A stretch of 64,000 nucleotides of DNA from Panorpa germanica (taxonomy: Eukaryota > Arthropoda > Insecta > Mecoptera > Panorpidae). Under the pieces are notes generated by a model. The model was not told where the DNA came from. It worked only from the letters and a program-made list of their open reading frames with translations, and searched no databases. This document shows positions 24,691-35,582 of this stretch, one piece after another. Every line of letters starts with the position of its first letter. The stretch's first letter is position 1. Where the stretch lies: contig OY783212.1 of NCBI GenBank assembly GCA_963678705.1, positions 7,626,001 through 7,690,000 on the forward strand. The letters run 5' to 3'. The position numbers were made by a program, and so were the translations under genes.

Positions 24691-27600
24691 TGACTGATGA
24701 TAAGTGGATAATAAGACCATGATAAATTTCCAGCTTAAATTTTTTAAGGATATTCCTATTCTTTTGTAAAGACTGTACCAACCGCTATGCGCGCGACGCA
24801 TAATATCACAATACACACACATACAAACATTTTCACATGTACATTACAACCCCGCAGTATCTCGCATCGTGATTTATCTCGCAGACACGCCCACCCCTTG
24901 GTACTCTAGTCGCGGTTTGCTGAAGCTGTGAATGTCGAGTATATAGAACACATACGAATGTACCAAACATGTATATATATATATACACTAACCAACCACA
25001 CATGCATACAGGATTGATATACATTAGTATAAAGATGTACCCAGTATCAAACATTAAAGTGCGTCTGTGTTTGTGTGTACGATGGTACTCTTAGTGATGC
25101 TCTACTCTCGCACACACACACAAACGTATGTCAAGAGATGTAATGAATGGGCTGAGTGCTGAGTATAATCGTTAAGTGCTAAATCTACTCGCTGTGGTAA
25201 ATAGAAAACAAATTTAGAGAAATATTGGGAAAGCTTCAAAACATACGCTTTAAATTCTTTTATTAATTATCAGTTATATAGTTTCTTCAAAATATATGTA
25301 CAATTTTAATTATTCTTTTTCGCGGCGGATATATCATTTTTTTCGCGGCGGAAATATTTTTTTTTTTCGCAAAGATCTACCGCCCCGCTATATACTATAC
25401 TATTCTTGCAACTAATAAATAGAACTAAGAGTCTAAGGCAGTAGCTGAGATTGATACTATAGTCTACCTGGTGATTTTCTAAGCGATTATTAGCGCTTGT
25501 TCCTGGCTAATAACTGAACCTCAGAACTCTGAGAACTAGACCTATTAAACCGCTTGTTCCATAAGCTACCAAACATAGTGCAAATATTTAATCTTAACTT
25601 GCATTTTCACTGCAATTTTATTTCCCAATATTAACAAACATATGAATTTCACACTAGTCCAATTGCTTGACGTCTAAAAGTCACTGAAAATACCCAATCA
25701 ACTTAATAAAAATCCTATTTGTATTGTGTAATACAGATTTCCACTAAGTACAAAATTCCTTGTTTTTATTTATAAAGCAATTACTTGGGAAAATAAAAAG
25801 ATGTTTGAATACTGCTATAAGTTTTCTTCGAATTTCCTGGTGACTGTAAAGACTGTAGGAGCTGTAAACGTCAGAATCCCCCTTGCCCTTCAGGCGACCA
25901 ATCACTGAACCAGCGCATAGAGAAATATAGCTGATTCGATTTCTGTTGTTTTGAATTTCACAGCTTGCGGCTGTGTAGCTCGGAGGCTGTGTATTTTACG
26001 ATTATAGCTCTTTTATAGTTTTCTCTATACGCACTGAGGTCAGAAGAAAGTTATTTAGTACTTAATACTTAGAGGGGTTGGTATATAAGTCAGAAGGGAT
26101 GAAGTTATTTAAAAACAAAGCAATTTGAAGTAATGACTGTTCTTATTCTGGCTTGCAAATGTAGGGTAAATCGAGTAATATTATAAAATAAAGTTTTGAA
26201 TTGAATAACATTTTGATGATGACGTCAAGAGGCGTCTCGCGCTTGTTAAAAAATTTGATTCCGTTCTTTTTGGAATATTTACATTTCATGTAGAATTTGT
26301 CACATATTTAATTTTTTACCCCTTTTCGTCAGGCCTGTTTGTGAAGCATACGACTCTTGAACTAAGCTTACAACAAAAAAGTTTGGATAGTAACAATATT
26401 CATTGATATCATACTATCATAATCCATTTAATTATTATTTCATTTAAAAACATAAGCCGCTCTGATACTGCAGCTTACTACTTGAAAGAACGAGTTCTTG
26501 AGTAAAGTGTATTCCAATTGTTTCGCATTAGCACACATTAACATGAGATTAACCGACAGTAGTCTTTATAAATATTTACGAATACAACACTGTGCTATAT
26601 ACTATACATACTATCACCACAATACAGATTGGTCACTATTTTGTATCTAGATTGTTTTCCACTCTCACCGTTTCGTCTCTATTAAATAATAAACATAAGG
26701 TATAAATACAAAGGCATGATCAATCCAAGATTGGTCGAATCTGTGGGACATAAAGTACCATATATCACTTTACGGTTGCTTTTATTTCGAGACGTATGAA
26801 ACATATTATAAAAGAATTAATAAACATTAAATAGAAACTTCCTCTCATGATAAAGTGTACTAATGCGACTTCTTTAATTTATCAGACACAATCGACGAGA
26901 CATATAAATTTGTACCGGATTTGCTACATCGAAATTATTTCTCAAATACAATTTTTTATTTTTATAAATTCTCTAAAATATCAGCTTCTGTTGAAATACA
27001 TTTTCTACGATTATAAAACTGTTCATTTAATTTACGGAACATAAATTCAGTAAACAATACAAGTTTGTTCCCATGTACTGATGTACGCTCCATGTAAACC
27101 TAAATAAGTTTTAATTAGATAATCGTTTTATTAATATGAGTTGGAATGGTTTAATTAACTGGCGCTAGAAGCAACGAAAATGTTCAACCGTTTTACGGGC
27201 TGATGCTGAGGACCGCTGTAATAGATATACATTATATTTATAACAAATAAAAGGTTAGTTTACAACGAGAAGATTAAATTAATACTTACTTAGATTGAAT
27301 CTGTCAAAATATTGCACTATTCCAACAGTAAAGGACTGAAAATTAATAGATGTATTTCGATTACAAAAAAATATAGATATCTAAATAAATATTAAACAGC
27401 ATCGACCCAAAAACAGAGCCGTCTAAAAGTTTTAGGGGATCTTTGAAAAAAGTTACAAATGGATGCGTTTCGTGTATTGTAGTGCATCTGGATAGTATCC
27501 CACTGAATACAAAACGTAAACTCATGTATTATTTAACGCAATATTTTTATCTAACGTTACGTTTTATTATTTACTAAAGTTTAACATCATTTCATTACAT

Positions 27601-28060
27601 TGTCATTAAATATATGCAAGAAACATTAAATATCTTTTACTAATGTTTTAATTTAAGACCTAACATTATACAATTATGCATTAAAAATTTTATTAACGAC
27701 AGAAAATGTAAATTTATATCGGTAAATAATTAAAAATTATTAAAATAAGATTTTATATGTAATCTTACATAATATTAACTTAAAATAATTTGTGTAAACG
27801 GTAAACCTTTTATGTTAAATAAACCTTACATATACGTAAGGTATGTTTACTGAACAATATATAATTTACATACCAGTTAAATAGAAAAATGTAAAGAATG
27901 TTGCCCGTATATTAGGAGATATGAAGGCACTGTGACCTCCTACTACAATGATAGTTCTTATGACACTAGCACATCAAATAAATGTACTAAATCGTGGAAT
28001 AACAATTGCGTGGTCATATTTTGTATTAAATAGATAGCGAAATCTTGCAAAACGCTTTCA
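24691..28060. other. Non-coding stretch with simple repeats and one repeat fragment
   Basis: No gene. There are CA-rich and short TA-rich runs at about 24808-25140. Two CGCGGCGGA units, each followed by poly-T, lie at about 25320-25370. A 40-bp segment at 25625-25664 recurs at 32113-32152. The rest is plain AT-rich sequence. Confidence 0.5.
25625..25664 (+). repeat. 40-bp repeat matching the right arm of the 32.1 kb hairpin
   Basis: CCAATATTAACAAACATATG onward to ACTAGTCCAATT matches 32113-32152 with two mismatches, and weaker similarity continues beyond. Here the left arm of the hairpin is missing. Confidence 0.6.
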
Positions 28061-28065
28061 ACTGT
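28061..28065. repeat. Left 5-bp target duplication (ACTGT) of the BEL/Pao element
   Basis: ACTGT directly precedes the left LTR and directly follows the right LTR (31196-31200). Five bases is normal for BEL/Pao integration. Confidence 0.85.
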
Positions 28066-28374
28066 TGTACGAAATAAAACCATGCGAGTATTTGTAGATT
28101 GAATAATTATTCAATTGTTTAATGATAAAATAATTTTACACTTTTTAATTACTTTGAACCAACATTCTTATAATAACAAGATGGTTGGGAATTATGATCT
28201 TGACAGTGTAGAAGCCCAAAACACAACTGACACGAATGCCATATCGCTGTAGCGTACAGCAGTCGTCGTATTGTAGTCATGCGCATTACTTCTATTAGAG
28301 ACAACAATACATTATAATGTTGGAATGCCAACAGAGACATCTTCTTATGTTCTGTACTAATTTTGTACTGAACA
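28066..28374 (-). repeat. BEL/Pao 3' LTR (left copy)
   Basis: 309 bp, minus-strand ends TGTTCAGTAC ... TTCGTACA. By eye it is base-for-base the same as 30887-31195. The identical 63-codon minus-strand frame in each LTR is not a gene. On the minus strand GGCTGGCAATTTA sits just before the LTR, where the plus-strand priming site of the element is expected. Confidence 0.92.
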
Positions 28375-28440
28375 TAAATTGCCAGCCAGCAGAAGTAGAT
28401 AAGCTCACAACTAATATCAAATTATACAATGTTACATAAA

Positions 28441-28527
28441 ATTATTATAAACCAATTTACAAAAAATAATGTGAACTTCTTAAAACTATTATAAACAAAA
28501 TTACACAAAATAACATAAACTTCTTAA
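28441..28527 (-). repeat. Tandem 44-bp duplication in the 3' region of the BEL/Pao element
   Basis: ATTATAAAC at 28444 and at 28488 starts two units that run through similar A-rich sequence to ACTTCTTAA. The repeat lies between the end of the open frame and the 3' LTR. Confidence 0.6.
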
Positions 28528-28529
28528 CT

Positions 28530-30212
28530 CTATGGTAGTCTACATAATTTTGTGAAAATAATATAAAACAAATTAATTACTATCCTAAATATAACAGAAA
28601 CCATAATTATCAATGTAGCATACATTATCAATTGCATAATGTACACAACAATCATCAACTCAATAGTTACAATGTTATTGAAACAATTATCTTTTAACAA
28701 TTCCAACAGTACAGATGTTTGTTTTACATCAATGTTGTAAACATTGCAATTAATATCTGATGGAAGTATTGTATTTGAATCAAAAATTTTATTTGTTGCT
28801 TGTTTGATTCGCACCAGCAACACTGCGCTAATAATCTCAAGCTGGGGTATTGTAAGTACCTTACTTGATGGAGCTACACTGGACTTGTAGCAAATTAAAT
28901 TTGTTTTTATTTTAATATTTATAAAAATAATATTGTGTTTTAAACCTAATGTCATAATACTGGTTGATCTGTTTAATAATGTTTTATAAACCTCCAATAA
29001 TGAAGGATTGTGTCTAAATCTTTTTTCCAACACATTAAATCTTTGCGGGGCAACTGAGAAAGAATCCTCCAATTCTATTTTATTTACTAGGCTGAGTAAT
29101 GGCAAATCAACAGTTAAATTATTTTTAAGTGCTACTGAATTTTGAAATTTATGTTCAGCCTTTAAGTAATCCTCAGAAAACTTATCTGATTCCTCTGGGA
29201 CTTTCTCAGTTGTCCAAGATTGTTTCATAACATTCTCAAGGTTTGTATATTCACAAATAGCAAGATTACATACAATATTATTATGTGAATACTTATTTTG
29301 ATTATACAATTTTCTTGGAACCACATTTCCTTTATTATTATTGTCATGTGACATATTTTTATAATCTAAACTATACTCAATTGCAATTGTACGTCTTTCT
29401 AAAAATGAAATAAATTCTGCCATAGTAGGCAGTTCTTCTAAATTTCTTTCCATGTGGAAAGTGCGGTTAGTAACGATATCTAATTTTCTACTTAAGGCCG
29501 AGATTAAAATCATATCCCACTTGTCTACAGGCTCATCAAGATTTTTTAACGCTTGTAATTGCTGTTTTACTTGACATAAAAAAGCCCTTATATCGACTGC
29601 AGTACCTTTCTGCATGTTGGGAATATCAAGTATTATATTAATGTGATAAAAGATTAATCTCGCCTTATTTTCATACCGCGCTAACAATAAATCAATAGCC
29701 TCTTTGTATGAACTGTTCACAAGCGGCAGATTTATAATTATTGAGAGAGCCTCATCAACGAGATACTTTCTCAAATAAAAAAGTCTTTGAACATCGGACA
29801 ATGATGCATTATTGTGAACCACTGCTTGGAAGAGCTCATAAAAGGGCTTAAACCTGGTTATATCCTTGCCATCGAAGGTTGGAATTTCCACCGCTGGGAG
29901 CTTCAATGGAACTAATTCAGGCCTATTAACTTCTTTTAACTTATTGATGCTAGCATTTAATTTTGCAATAATGTTAAAATACTTCTCTTCAACTTCTTCA
30001 ATGTCTTCCTCATCTTGATCATCAATTTCTAAAATGCTGTACTGCGTGAGCTCGTACGATTGGAATGTAGTCATCATCTTTTCTTTTTTCACCTGCAGCA
30101 CCTCCACTGTAGCGGAGTCGAGAGCCCTTGGGTCGCTGACGTAATTGTCCATCCGTGATATTGCACTTTTTGCAGCCGTCCGCGCCGATCTAAGCCTTTT
30201 CAATCCCTCCAT
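28530..30212 (-). CDS. BEL/Pao gag-pol deletion fusion, 560 residues
   Basis: The product would be the structural gag protein of a BEL/Pao retrotransposon fused to scraps of pol. Residues about 55-95 are acidic and helical. Residues about 105-275 form the DUF1759-type gag domain (FDGKDITRFKPFYELF, VQRLFYLRKYLVDEAL, AIDLLLARY, RRTIAIEY). Zinc knuckles and the aspartic protease, expected next, are absent. Residues about 325-412 match the region before reverse transcriptase (NLENVMKQSW, EKVPEES, VDLPLL, RFNVLEKRF). The polymerase core with its YxDD box is missing. Residues about 441-470 match the later pol motif (KSSVAPSSKVLTIPQLEI). The last 45 residues are hydrophobic and probably read-through of former non-coding sequence. 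ATG at 30212 starts the frame, with DUF1759 well downstream. The frame stays open across at least two deletion junctions. Confidence 0.85.
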   Translation of the reverse strand: MEGLKRLRSARTAAKSAISRMDNYVSDPRALDSATVEVLQVKKEKMMTTFQSYELTQYSILEIDDQDEEDIEEVEEKYFNIIAKLNASINKLKEVNRPELVPLKLPAVEIPTFDGKDITRFKPFYELFQAVVHNNASLSDVQRLFYLRKYLVDEALSIIINLPLVNSSYKEAIDLLLARYENKARLIFYHINIILDIPNMQKGTAVDIRAFLCQVKQQLQALKNLDEPVDKWDMILISALSRKLDIVTNRTFHMERNLEELPTMAEFISFLERRTIAIEYSLDYKNMSHDNNNKGNVVPRKLYNQNKYSHNNIVCNLAICEYTNLENVMKQSWTTEKVPEESDKFSEDYLKAEHKFQNSVALKNNLTVDLPLLSLVNKIELEDSFSVAPQRFNVLEKRFRHNPSLLEVYKTLLNRSTSIMTLGLKHNIIFINIKIKTNLICYKSSVAPSSKVLTIPQLEIISAVLLVRIKQATNKIFDSNTILPSDINCNVYNIDVKQTSVLLELLKDNCFNNIVTIELMIVVYIMQLIMYATLIIMVSVIFRIVINLFYIIFTKLCRLP

Positions 30213-30469
30213 CTTGCTTAGGTGATAGATTCGTACTTATATGATAGATGAAACGTGGATGACAAACTAATCCAGGTTAATCCAGCAACATGAGAAGTTT
30301 TTAATAGATTGGTACTTGCAGATAGTAATAATAACTTTGTACCTTCATGAGTAAAGAAGTATTTTACTCTCCTCCAGCATCCATGTATCCTCTTCCGTAA
30401 TGAATAATTTTTCTTAAAATATAAACGTGTAGTAATCCAAATTATATGCGAATCCGCTTAAATCAAACG

Positions 30470-30886
30470 TTGCATTACCCAATCAATGGCAATTGATGAC
30501 TTGCCAGGCCGCCATAGGGTAAATGTAACAAAATAGCTTGCACTTGTGCTGGTTACTATACAGATGTAACCTCAAAACACCACGAAATCACACGCGGGTA
30601 CCAATGGCTTGTAAGGCCAGTTTTTTTTTTTTTTTTTTTGTAGGATTTAAAACCTTCTTGAAATGTAATTGTAAAATATCCAGCTTCGCTTGTAAGGCTT
30701 CTGGAAATGTAATTGTAAAATATCCAAATCCTCCGTGAATCCGCCAAAATAGAGCGTCCCATTTACCCAATCAATGGCAATCGCCAAGGGGCAAATGTAA
30801 TAAAACGCCAAAAATACAATGAAAAACACACGCGGTTAATAAACTCGAAGGATCGGCTTTGTAAGACTCGAAGGACCAGCTTCGCA
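30470..30886 (-). repeat. Repeat-rich leader of the BEL/Pao element
   Basis: This segment between 5' LTR and gag holds several degenerate internal repeats. TTACCCAATCAATGGCAAT occurs at 30475-30493 and 30763-30781. GAAATGTAATTGTAAAATAT occurs at 30660 and 30704 (44-bp period). CTCGAAGGACC/CTCGAAGGATC occurs at 30867-30877 and 30844-30854 (23-bp period). A 19-base poly-T sits at 30621-30639. On the minus strand, GGTCCTTCGAG starts about 10 bases inside the 5' LTR, where a primer-binding site is expected, and its copy follows 23 bases later. The role of the repeats is unknown; they may be leader or packaging structure. Confidence 0.65.
30867..30877 (-). promoter_or_regulatory. Candidate primer-binding site of the BEL/Pao element
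   Basis: GGTCCTTCGAG on the minus strand lies 9 bases downstream of the 5' LTR end. From general knowledge, similar TGGTCCTTCGAG strings occur just inside the 5' LTR of other insect BEL/Pao elements. The matching tRNA was not determined. Confidence 0.45.
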
Positions 30887-31195
30887 TGTACGAAATAAAA
30901 CCATGCGAGTATTTGTAGATTGAATAATTATTCAATTGTTTAATGATAAAATAATTTTACACTTTTTAATTACTTTGAACCAACATTCTTATAATAACAA
31001 GATGGTTGGGAATTATGATCTTGACAGTGTAGAAGCCCAAAACACAACTGACACGAATGCCATATCGCTGTAGCGTACAGCAGTCGTCGTATTGTAGTCA
31101 TGCGCATTACTTCTATTAGAGACAACAATACATTATAATGTTGGAATGCCAACAGAGACATCTTCTTATGTTCTGTACTAATTTTGTACTGAACA
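30887..31195 (-). repeat. BEL/Pao 5' LTR (right copy)
   Basis: 309 bp and identical by eye to the left LTR. As the 5' LTR it should hold the promoter for the minus-strand element transcript. No classical TATA box close to an initiator is obvious. Confidence 0.92.
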
Positions 31196-31200
31196 ACTGT
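31196..31200. repeat. Right 5-bp target duplication (ACTGT)
   Basis: Same five bases as 28061-28065, immediately outside the right LTR. Confidence 0.85.
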
Positions 31201-33000
31201 AATAAATAAAATAATAATAAATAAAAGGAATACACTTTAGAGTCTTAAAAGAAATCTTACAACTAACAAAAAAGAATTGTAGAATTCTGAATTATGAAAC
31301 TAATATGTTTCCCAAAGAAGATCGCATTAAATTTTTCAGCCTCAACCTTCTAACTACTTCATTTGAGCCTCCTTTTGAAGCTCATGTACCATTGCTCCGT
31401 AAAGTTTGGACAATTTGTCAATAAGTTACCATCAATTGTTTGGTCTTATGTAGTTTAGCTTTGGTGTAATTTAGATACAAAACAGAACATCAAAGCAAAT
31501 TAATTAAAACCGTGGGTTTGAAGTCGTACTTAGTTAAACCGGCGTACAAAGTGGTGTAGAAGTCGGTATAATAAATCCCACGGCTGTATATTACGACGGG
31601 TAACAGGCTAACAGCAACAAATCTACACGAGACATAGGAAAACTAATAAATAACATCGCGGGTTCGGGGTAGAACTCGAATAGAAGTTAGCTCCACATTC
31701 AATGCATTTATATGTTGGCAGAGTAGTATAACCTGTAGCAGATGGACTAAAAGATATCTGTATTAAAAAATGTGTAAATAATATTTTCGGAATTGCTGGT
31801 TTTTAATTACTTTTTCTTTTCATTCCCACGTGAAATCTTAATTATCAAAATTCTATGAGGGCTAATAGGCTTAGTCGTTTTAACCTGAAAGTTAATTCGA
31901 TTCTAAACAGAGGATAGAATTCGACACAAATAAATTAGTACTGAATAGAATAAAATGTGTAAATTTACTGTGAATGGATGAGAGAGTATGATAAGGACCC
32001 TATTTTATAATTTTTCTACGATAATATGCGTCATGAATTAAGCTAGAGTGTTATTCTTGTGTTTGTTAATATTGGCAAGTAAAATGCAGCTTAAAGTTAA
32101 GCTTTTTATTTACCAATATTAACAAACAAATGAATATCACACTAGTCCAATTCTAAACGTATAATGTCAGAGGAAATGTTACAAAATAAGTCCCTAAATT
32201 TAAGCTGAATAGAACCTCATCTTGTCAAATTTTCAGCGAACATTCATATAGTCAATGATAAGTAAAAATTTGCTAATTGTATAATAGATATTGTCAGAGC
32301 TAAAGTGTTCTAAAAACAACTTATGTAACACTGTATTAAATTAATCAATTTAACCAGAAAAGACAGATAATAAAGTCCTTCATATAGGCCTGTATAGAAG
32401 TTCATCTTACAAATTTTGTTTCCTTCATCAACATTCAAAAAGGTTGACTATCCGTCGTTTGGAGGTAAACACAACAACACAGGTTCTAGCTAAGTCAGTG
32501 TCTTAAGAGCTACACCAAATACTAAAGGGGTTTACATAAAACTAAATTAAAACCCGCCATCCTTGAAGTTTTAATTTATCGGATGTCTTGCAAACTGTAA
32601 ACCGATAAACAAACAACTGTTATCAGTGAATTGTGGCTTTGCATGTGCTACGGGGGGTGAAGGTGGAGATGGAGGTGGTGATAGGTTTGTGTAATTCCAA
32701 TACTGTTCTAAATGTGGTTTTGTCAGAGTTATTCTATAAACGTACTAGACATCGTTAAAAGGATAGCATTTCTACGTTTGATAACAGAACTCTTGCATTC
32801 AAATCGTGGAGCCTTGCTATAGCTAGTGCTTCAAGCAATTGATATTCGCATCTCAAGCAGAGATTGTAAAAAAAAGTTCTTATCTTAAGTTAGTAGTATT
32901 ACATTATTTATTAATTTTGGCCCTAAATTCAATACATTGTTTGCTAATGCAACCAAATATTCAAGTACTACCACTACCTTGTCCTTTATCTCCCTTCCCT
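31201..33000. other. Non-coding stretch with a coding-like remnant and a hairpin
   Basis: On the minus strand about 31355-31425 reads IDKLSKLYGAMVHELQKEAQ and then a stop, which looks like the tail of a decayed gene or element. The hairpin at 32060-32128 is listed separately. A G-rich run lies near 32650-32682. No other gene-like feature. Confidence 0.45.
32060..32128. other. Long hairpin, pre-miRNA-like in size
   Basis: TGTTTGTTAATATTGG (32060-32075) pairs perfectly with CCAATATTAACAAACA (32113-32128). Pairing continues inward with one mismatch, a G-U pair and a small bulge to AGCTT/AAGCT around a 6-base loop near 32093-32098. A 69-base fold with a 16-bp perfect base is unusual for random sequence. 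The right arm and beyond recur at 25625-25664 without the left arm, so this may be a MITE remnant rather than a microRNA. Expression is unknown. Confidence 0.5.
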
Positions 33001-33005
33001 TACTC

Positions 33006-33170
33006 TTAACTTCCATTCAACCATCTAATTCCTTCCTTCTTCGCTTGTAAAATCTGTATCAGGTCCAATTCACTCTCCAATTTCTCCAGACATCTATTCT
33101 TAATGTGCTCTAATTTTTCCTTCTCTTTCCAACACATCCTGCATACTTTCTTTTCCTCTGAACTTCAATA
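33006..33170 (-). pseudogene. LINE ORF2 C-terminal fragment with intact CCHC motif
   Basis: On the minus strand, a frame running from about 33170 to a stop at 33006-33008 reads SSEEKKVCRMCWKEKEKLEH, then IKNRCLEKLES and on to EGIRWLNGS. The CxxC, eight residues, H, four residues, C pattern is the gag-like knuckle at the end of Jockey/R1/I-type ORF2 proteins. The rest of the ORF2 is absent, as expected for a 5'-truncated LINE copy. Same spacing as the degenerate copy at 47461. Clade within these LINEs is not resolved. Confidence 0.6.
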
Positions 33171-33189
33171 TTTTTTTACCTAACTGTTT

Positions 33190-35339
33190 TTCTAGATACT
33201 GCGGCATTTTTACTGTGGTTTTCTGATGTTAATAAAATCAATATATTAGTAAATTAGTAAAAGAATTTTTAATGCCAATTGAATATATTTAATGACAAGT
33301 CATCAGAATTATGTTAAATTTTAGTTAATAAAAGAAAAATAACCAAACATTACGTTAAAAATATTACTTTAAATAATACATTAATTTACCGTTTGTGTTT
33401 AAAGGGTATGTATGTAAATTAAAATGTAGAATACTTGTGCAAATGTATTTTTGTTGCTCTCTATTTTCTACTAGAAAATCTGCTAGTAGAAGACAATATG
33501 AAATAACTGATTTTCAATTCACATTTTCAATTTGGTTATTTGCAATTCTCCCCTTAGCGCACCATCTGTTTCCAATTAATTAGTTAAAATAAACTTATGT
33601 TGCAAATGATAAACAAACAACATATTTTGCTGTTTTAAGTAATAAATTATTTATAATCTGAAACAAATTTTTTTATAAACTGGTAAGGAACAAGAAGATG
33701 TAAATAACTAATCAACAATAACAACCTTAATAAATATTTATGTAAAGGGTTTGGGAGAAACCACAAATATTAACAACTGCAGAAGCTTATACTACTTGAC
33801 TTCCATCTGTGTGCAATTGGGAACTTCCCACTCTCAACAATCAAAAGTCAAAATAATTCTAAATCCATAATATTTTAGAAATAGAAATCTGGTGGTAATT
33901 TTTTGAATAAGTTATGTTATTAAGTGTCAAGAGGAGGATTATACAGTGTGGATTATACTAAATGCGTGCATAAGATCATCAATTGTAATTAGAAACAATT
34001 TAATTTTATGTAAAACCTCATTATTCTGTTTAATCTTTAAGTTAAAGCCCTTTTACAAAATCTCACTTTTCTTTCTATAAATATAATACAATGAAAAAAA
34101 ATTTATATAAATCTGTAAAAGTCTGATATGATCACCTAATTACTTTCTAGTTAAGATTTCTAATACCTACAATATTGTTTTGGAAAACGTCTTTACAATA
34201 TTTATATGGATTTAGCCCACTCTTTTAGATGTGTTTTATGTACTATGTTTTTTTCTCTCATAGTGATATTCGTTTTTCCCACCCAAGCGCCAACCACAAA
34301 GAGCGTGGCATATTTATTGTCAGCGGCCCCTACTCTACGAGTACGGGTTATGGTTAGAGTTAGAGCATCTCCATCCACCCAATAATCGGCTAAGCCATAA
34401 GTGCCATAACCATAAAACAATCATGATGGACATTAGGGTTAATTTAGATGCATAACAAATAACACTTACTAATTTCCAGACTAGGGTTACAATGTTTTTA
34501 TTGGGATACTTTCGTTGTATTTATTGTATCTTGTAAATTATTAAAGATATTGTACAAGTATCTCTATAACTCACCGGGTATCTTTTTACTGGTGATGTAC
34601 AAGATTATAGAATTAGTTTTTTAACTCTATCTGTTATTTGCTGTAGATGATAACAATGTTATTATGTCATAAATCTTGCATCAATGGAGTAGCTGAAGTA
34701 GAGTACGAAAAAGCACCTCTGAATATCGAAATTTACACTAGATGATATTGTTTTCATTTTATATATATTAGTAAGTAAAGAAGAAATTAAATATTATCAT
34801 TTGAATATAAGACCTAACAGGAAGAAATGTTAATTAAATACAATACTACAGGTATTACAAATTAAAACTGGATAAGTAGATAGAATGCCCATGGTCGCCC
34901 ATATAATTGGCGAATATAATTGTTATTGATACATCATCAACTTGTGAACATTATTATTATTCAATATTTTAAGTCTACTTTCAATTTGTTAAGTTTTATT
35001 TGAATTTCTTAACAATAAAATCAAACCCTATTTGACATCATTTTATCATACAAAGATAAATATGTTAAAATAGGTCTTTTGGCAGTTGTGTTCAATTAAA
35101 CTCTTTTAAAATATCAACTAAGAATTAATAACTTATTGCAAAATACGATAGGTTCGATGGATTGGCGCTATATTTCATGGGTATGACTGTAATCAAGTTT
35201 AATTGATAATATGCTTACTTAATCATACAATTATTAGGCAGCGGTGTAGAACAACAACCCTATAAAAGTTTGCAACATAGTAGGAGGTCATTGAACTTAG
35301 CATGAGAAAGAAGCCGGCGTTTGTTTAAGATTAAGTCCC
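33190..35339. other. Non-coding stretch with one unexplained GC-richer frame
   Basis: A minus-strand frame at 34202-34420 is GC-richer than its surroundings (34280-34400) and starts with glycine/tyrosine-rich YGTYGLADYWVDGD. It has no splice signals or known domain. It could be a repeat fragment or a relic exon. The rest is AT-rich with nothing to call. Confidence 0.4.
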
Positions 35340-35582
35340 TTAAGCCCCATTCCCACTCACTGAGTTTTAGTGTTAATTTAAGGTTTTAACCTAAACTGTA
35401 AGTTTCAGCTTGTGAATATAAAAAACTGAAATTAATTATATTAAATACAATAATTTATATTAAATAAAGATAGTAATATTACAAAATAATATATATTACT
35501 GACGCATGCGCATGATTTCATTAGTTTAAAATTATATTTAAGATTAAAACTTTAAATTAAAACTAAAAACAGCGAGTGGGAT
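35340..35582. mobile_element. TTAA-flanked MITE, copy 2 (CCCACTCACTG ends)
   Basis: Starts TTAAGCCCCATTCCCACTCA at 35340 and ends in CAGCGAGTGGGATG, the inverted end. The interior matches 6213-6450 closely (AATTATATTAAATACAATAA, AAATAAAGATAGTAAT). The right TTAA is degraded to GTAA. Non-coding. Confidence 0.7.

Larger units (their letters stand above)
28066..31195 (-). mobile_element. Internally deleted, young BEL/Pao LTR retrotransposon
   Basis: A 3130-bp element reads on the minus strand: 5' LTR (30887-31195), a repeat-rich leader, one 560-codon gag-pol remnant (28530-30212), a short 3' region and 3' LTR (28066-28374). The LTRs are each 309 bp and I find no difference between them, so insertion is recent. 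ACTGT is duplicated on both sides. Family identity rests on the gag domain (DUF1759 type) and on fragments of BEL/Pao pol. Protease, most of reverse transcriptase and integrase are missing, so the element cannot move alone and would need a full-length relative. Complete BEL/Pao elements are usually 5-9 kb. Confidence 0.93.

Noticed and set aside
28149-28340. 63-codon minus-strand frame, present identically at 30970-31161
   Set aside because: It lies wholly in the BEL/Pao LTRs, so it is duplicated with them and shows no domain.
30538-30829. Several overlapping short frames on both strands
   Set aside because: They read through the repeat-rich leader and the poly-T run of the BEL/Pao element; low-complexity residues (FFFFFF, KKKKKK) show they are artefacts.
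32060-32128. Calling the hairpin an established microRNA gene
   Set aside because: No expression evidence and one arm recurs elsewhere; kept only as a structural feature.
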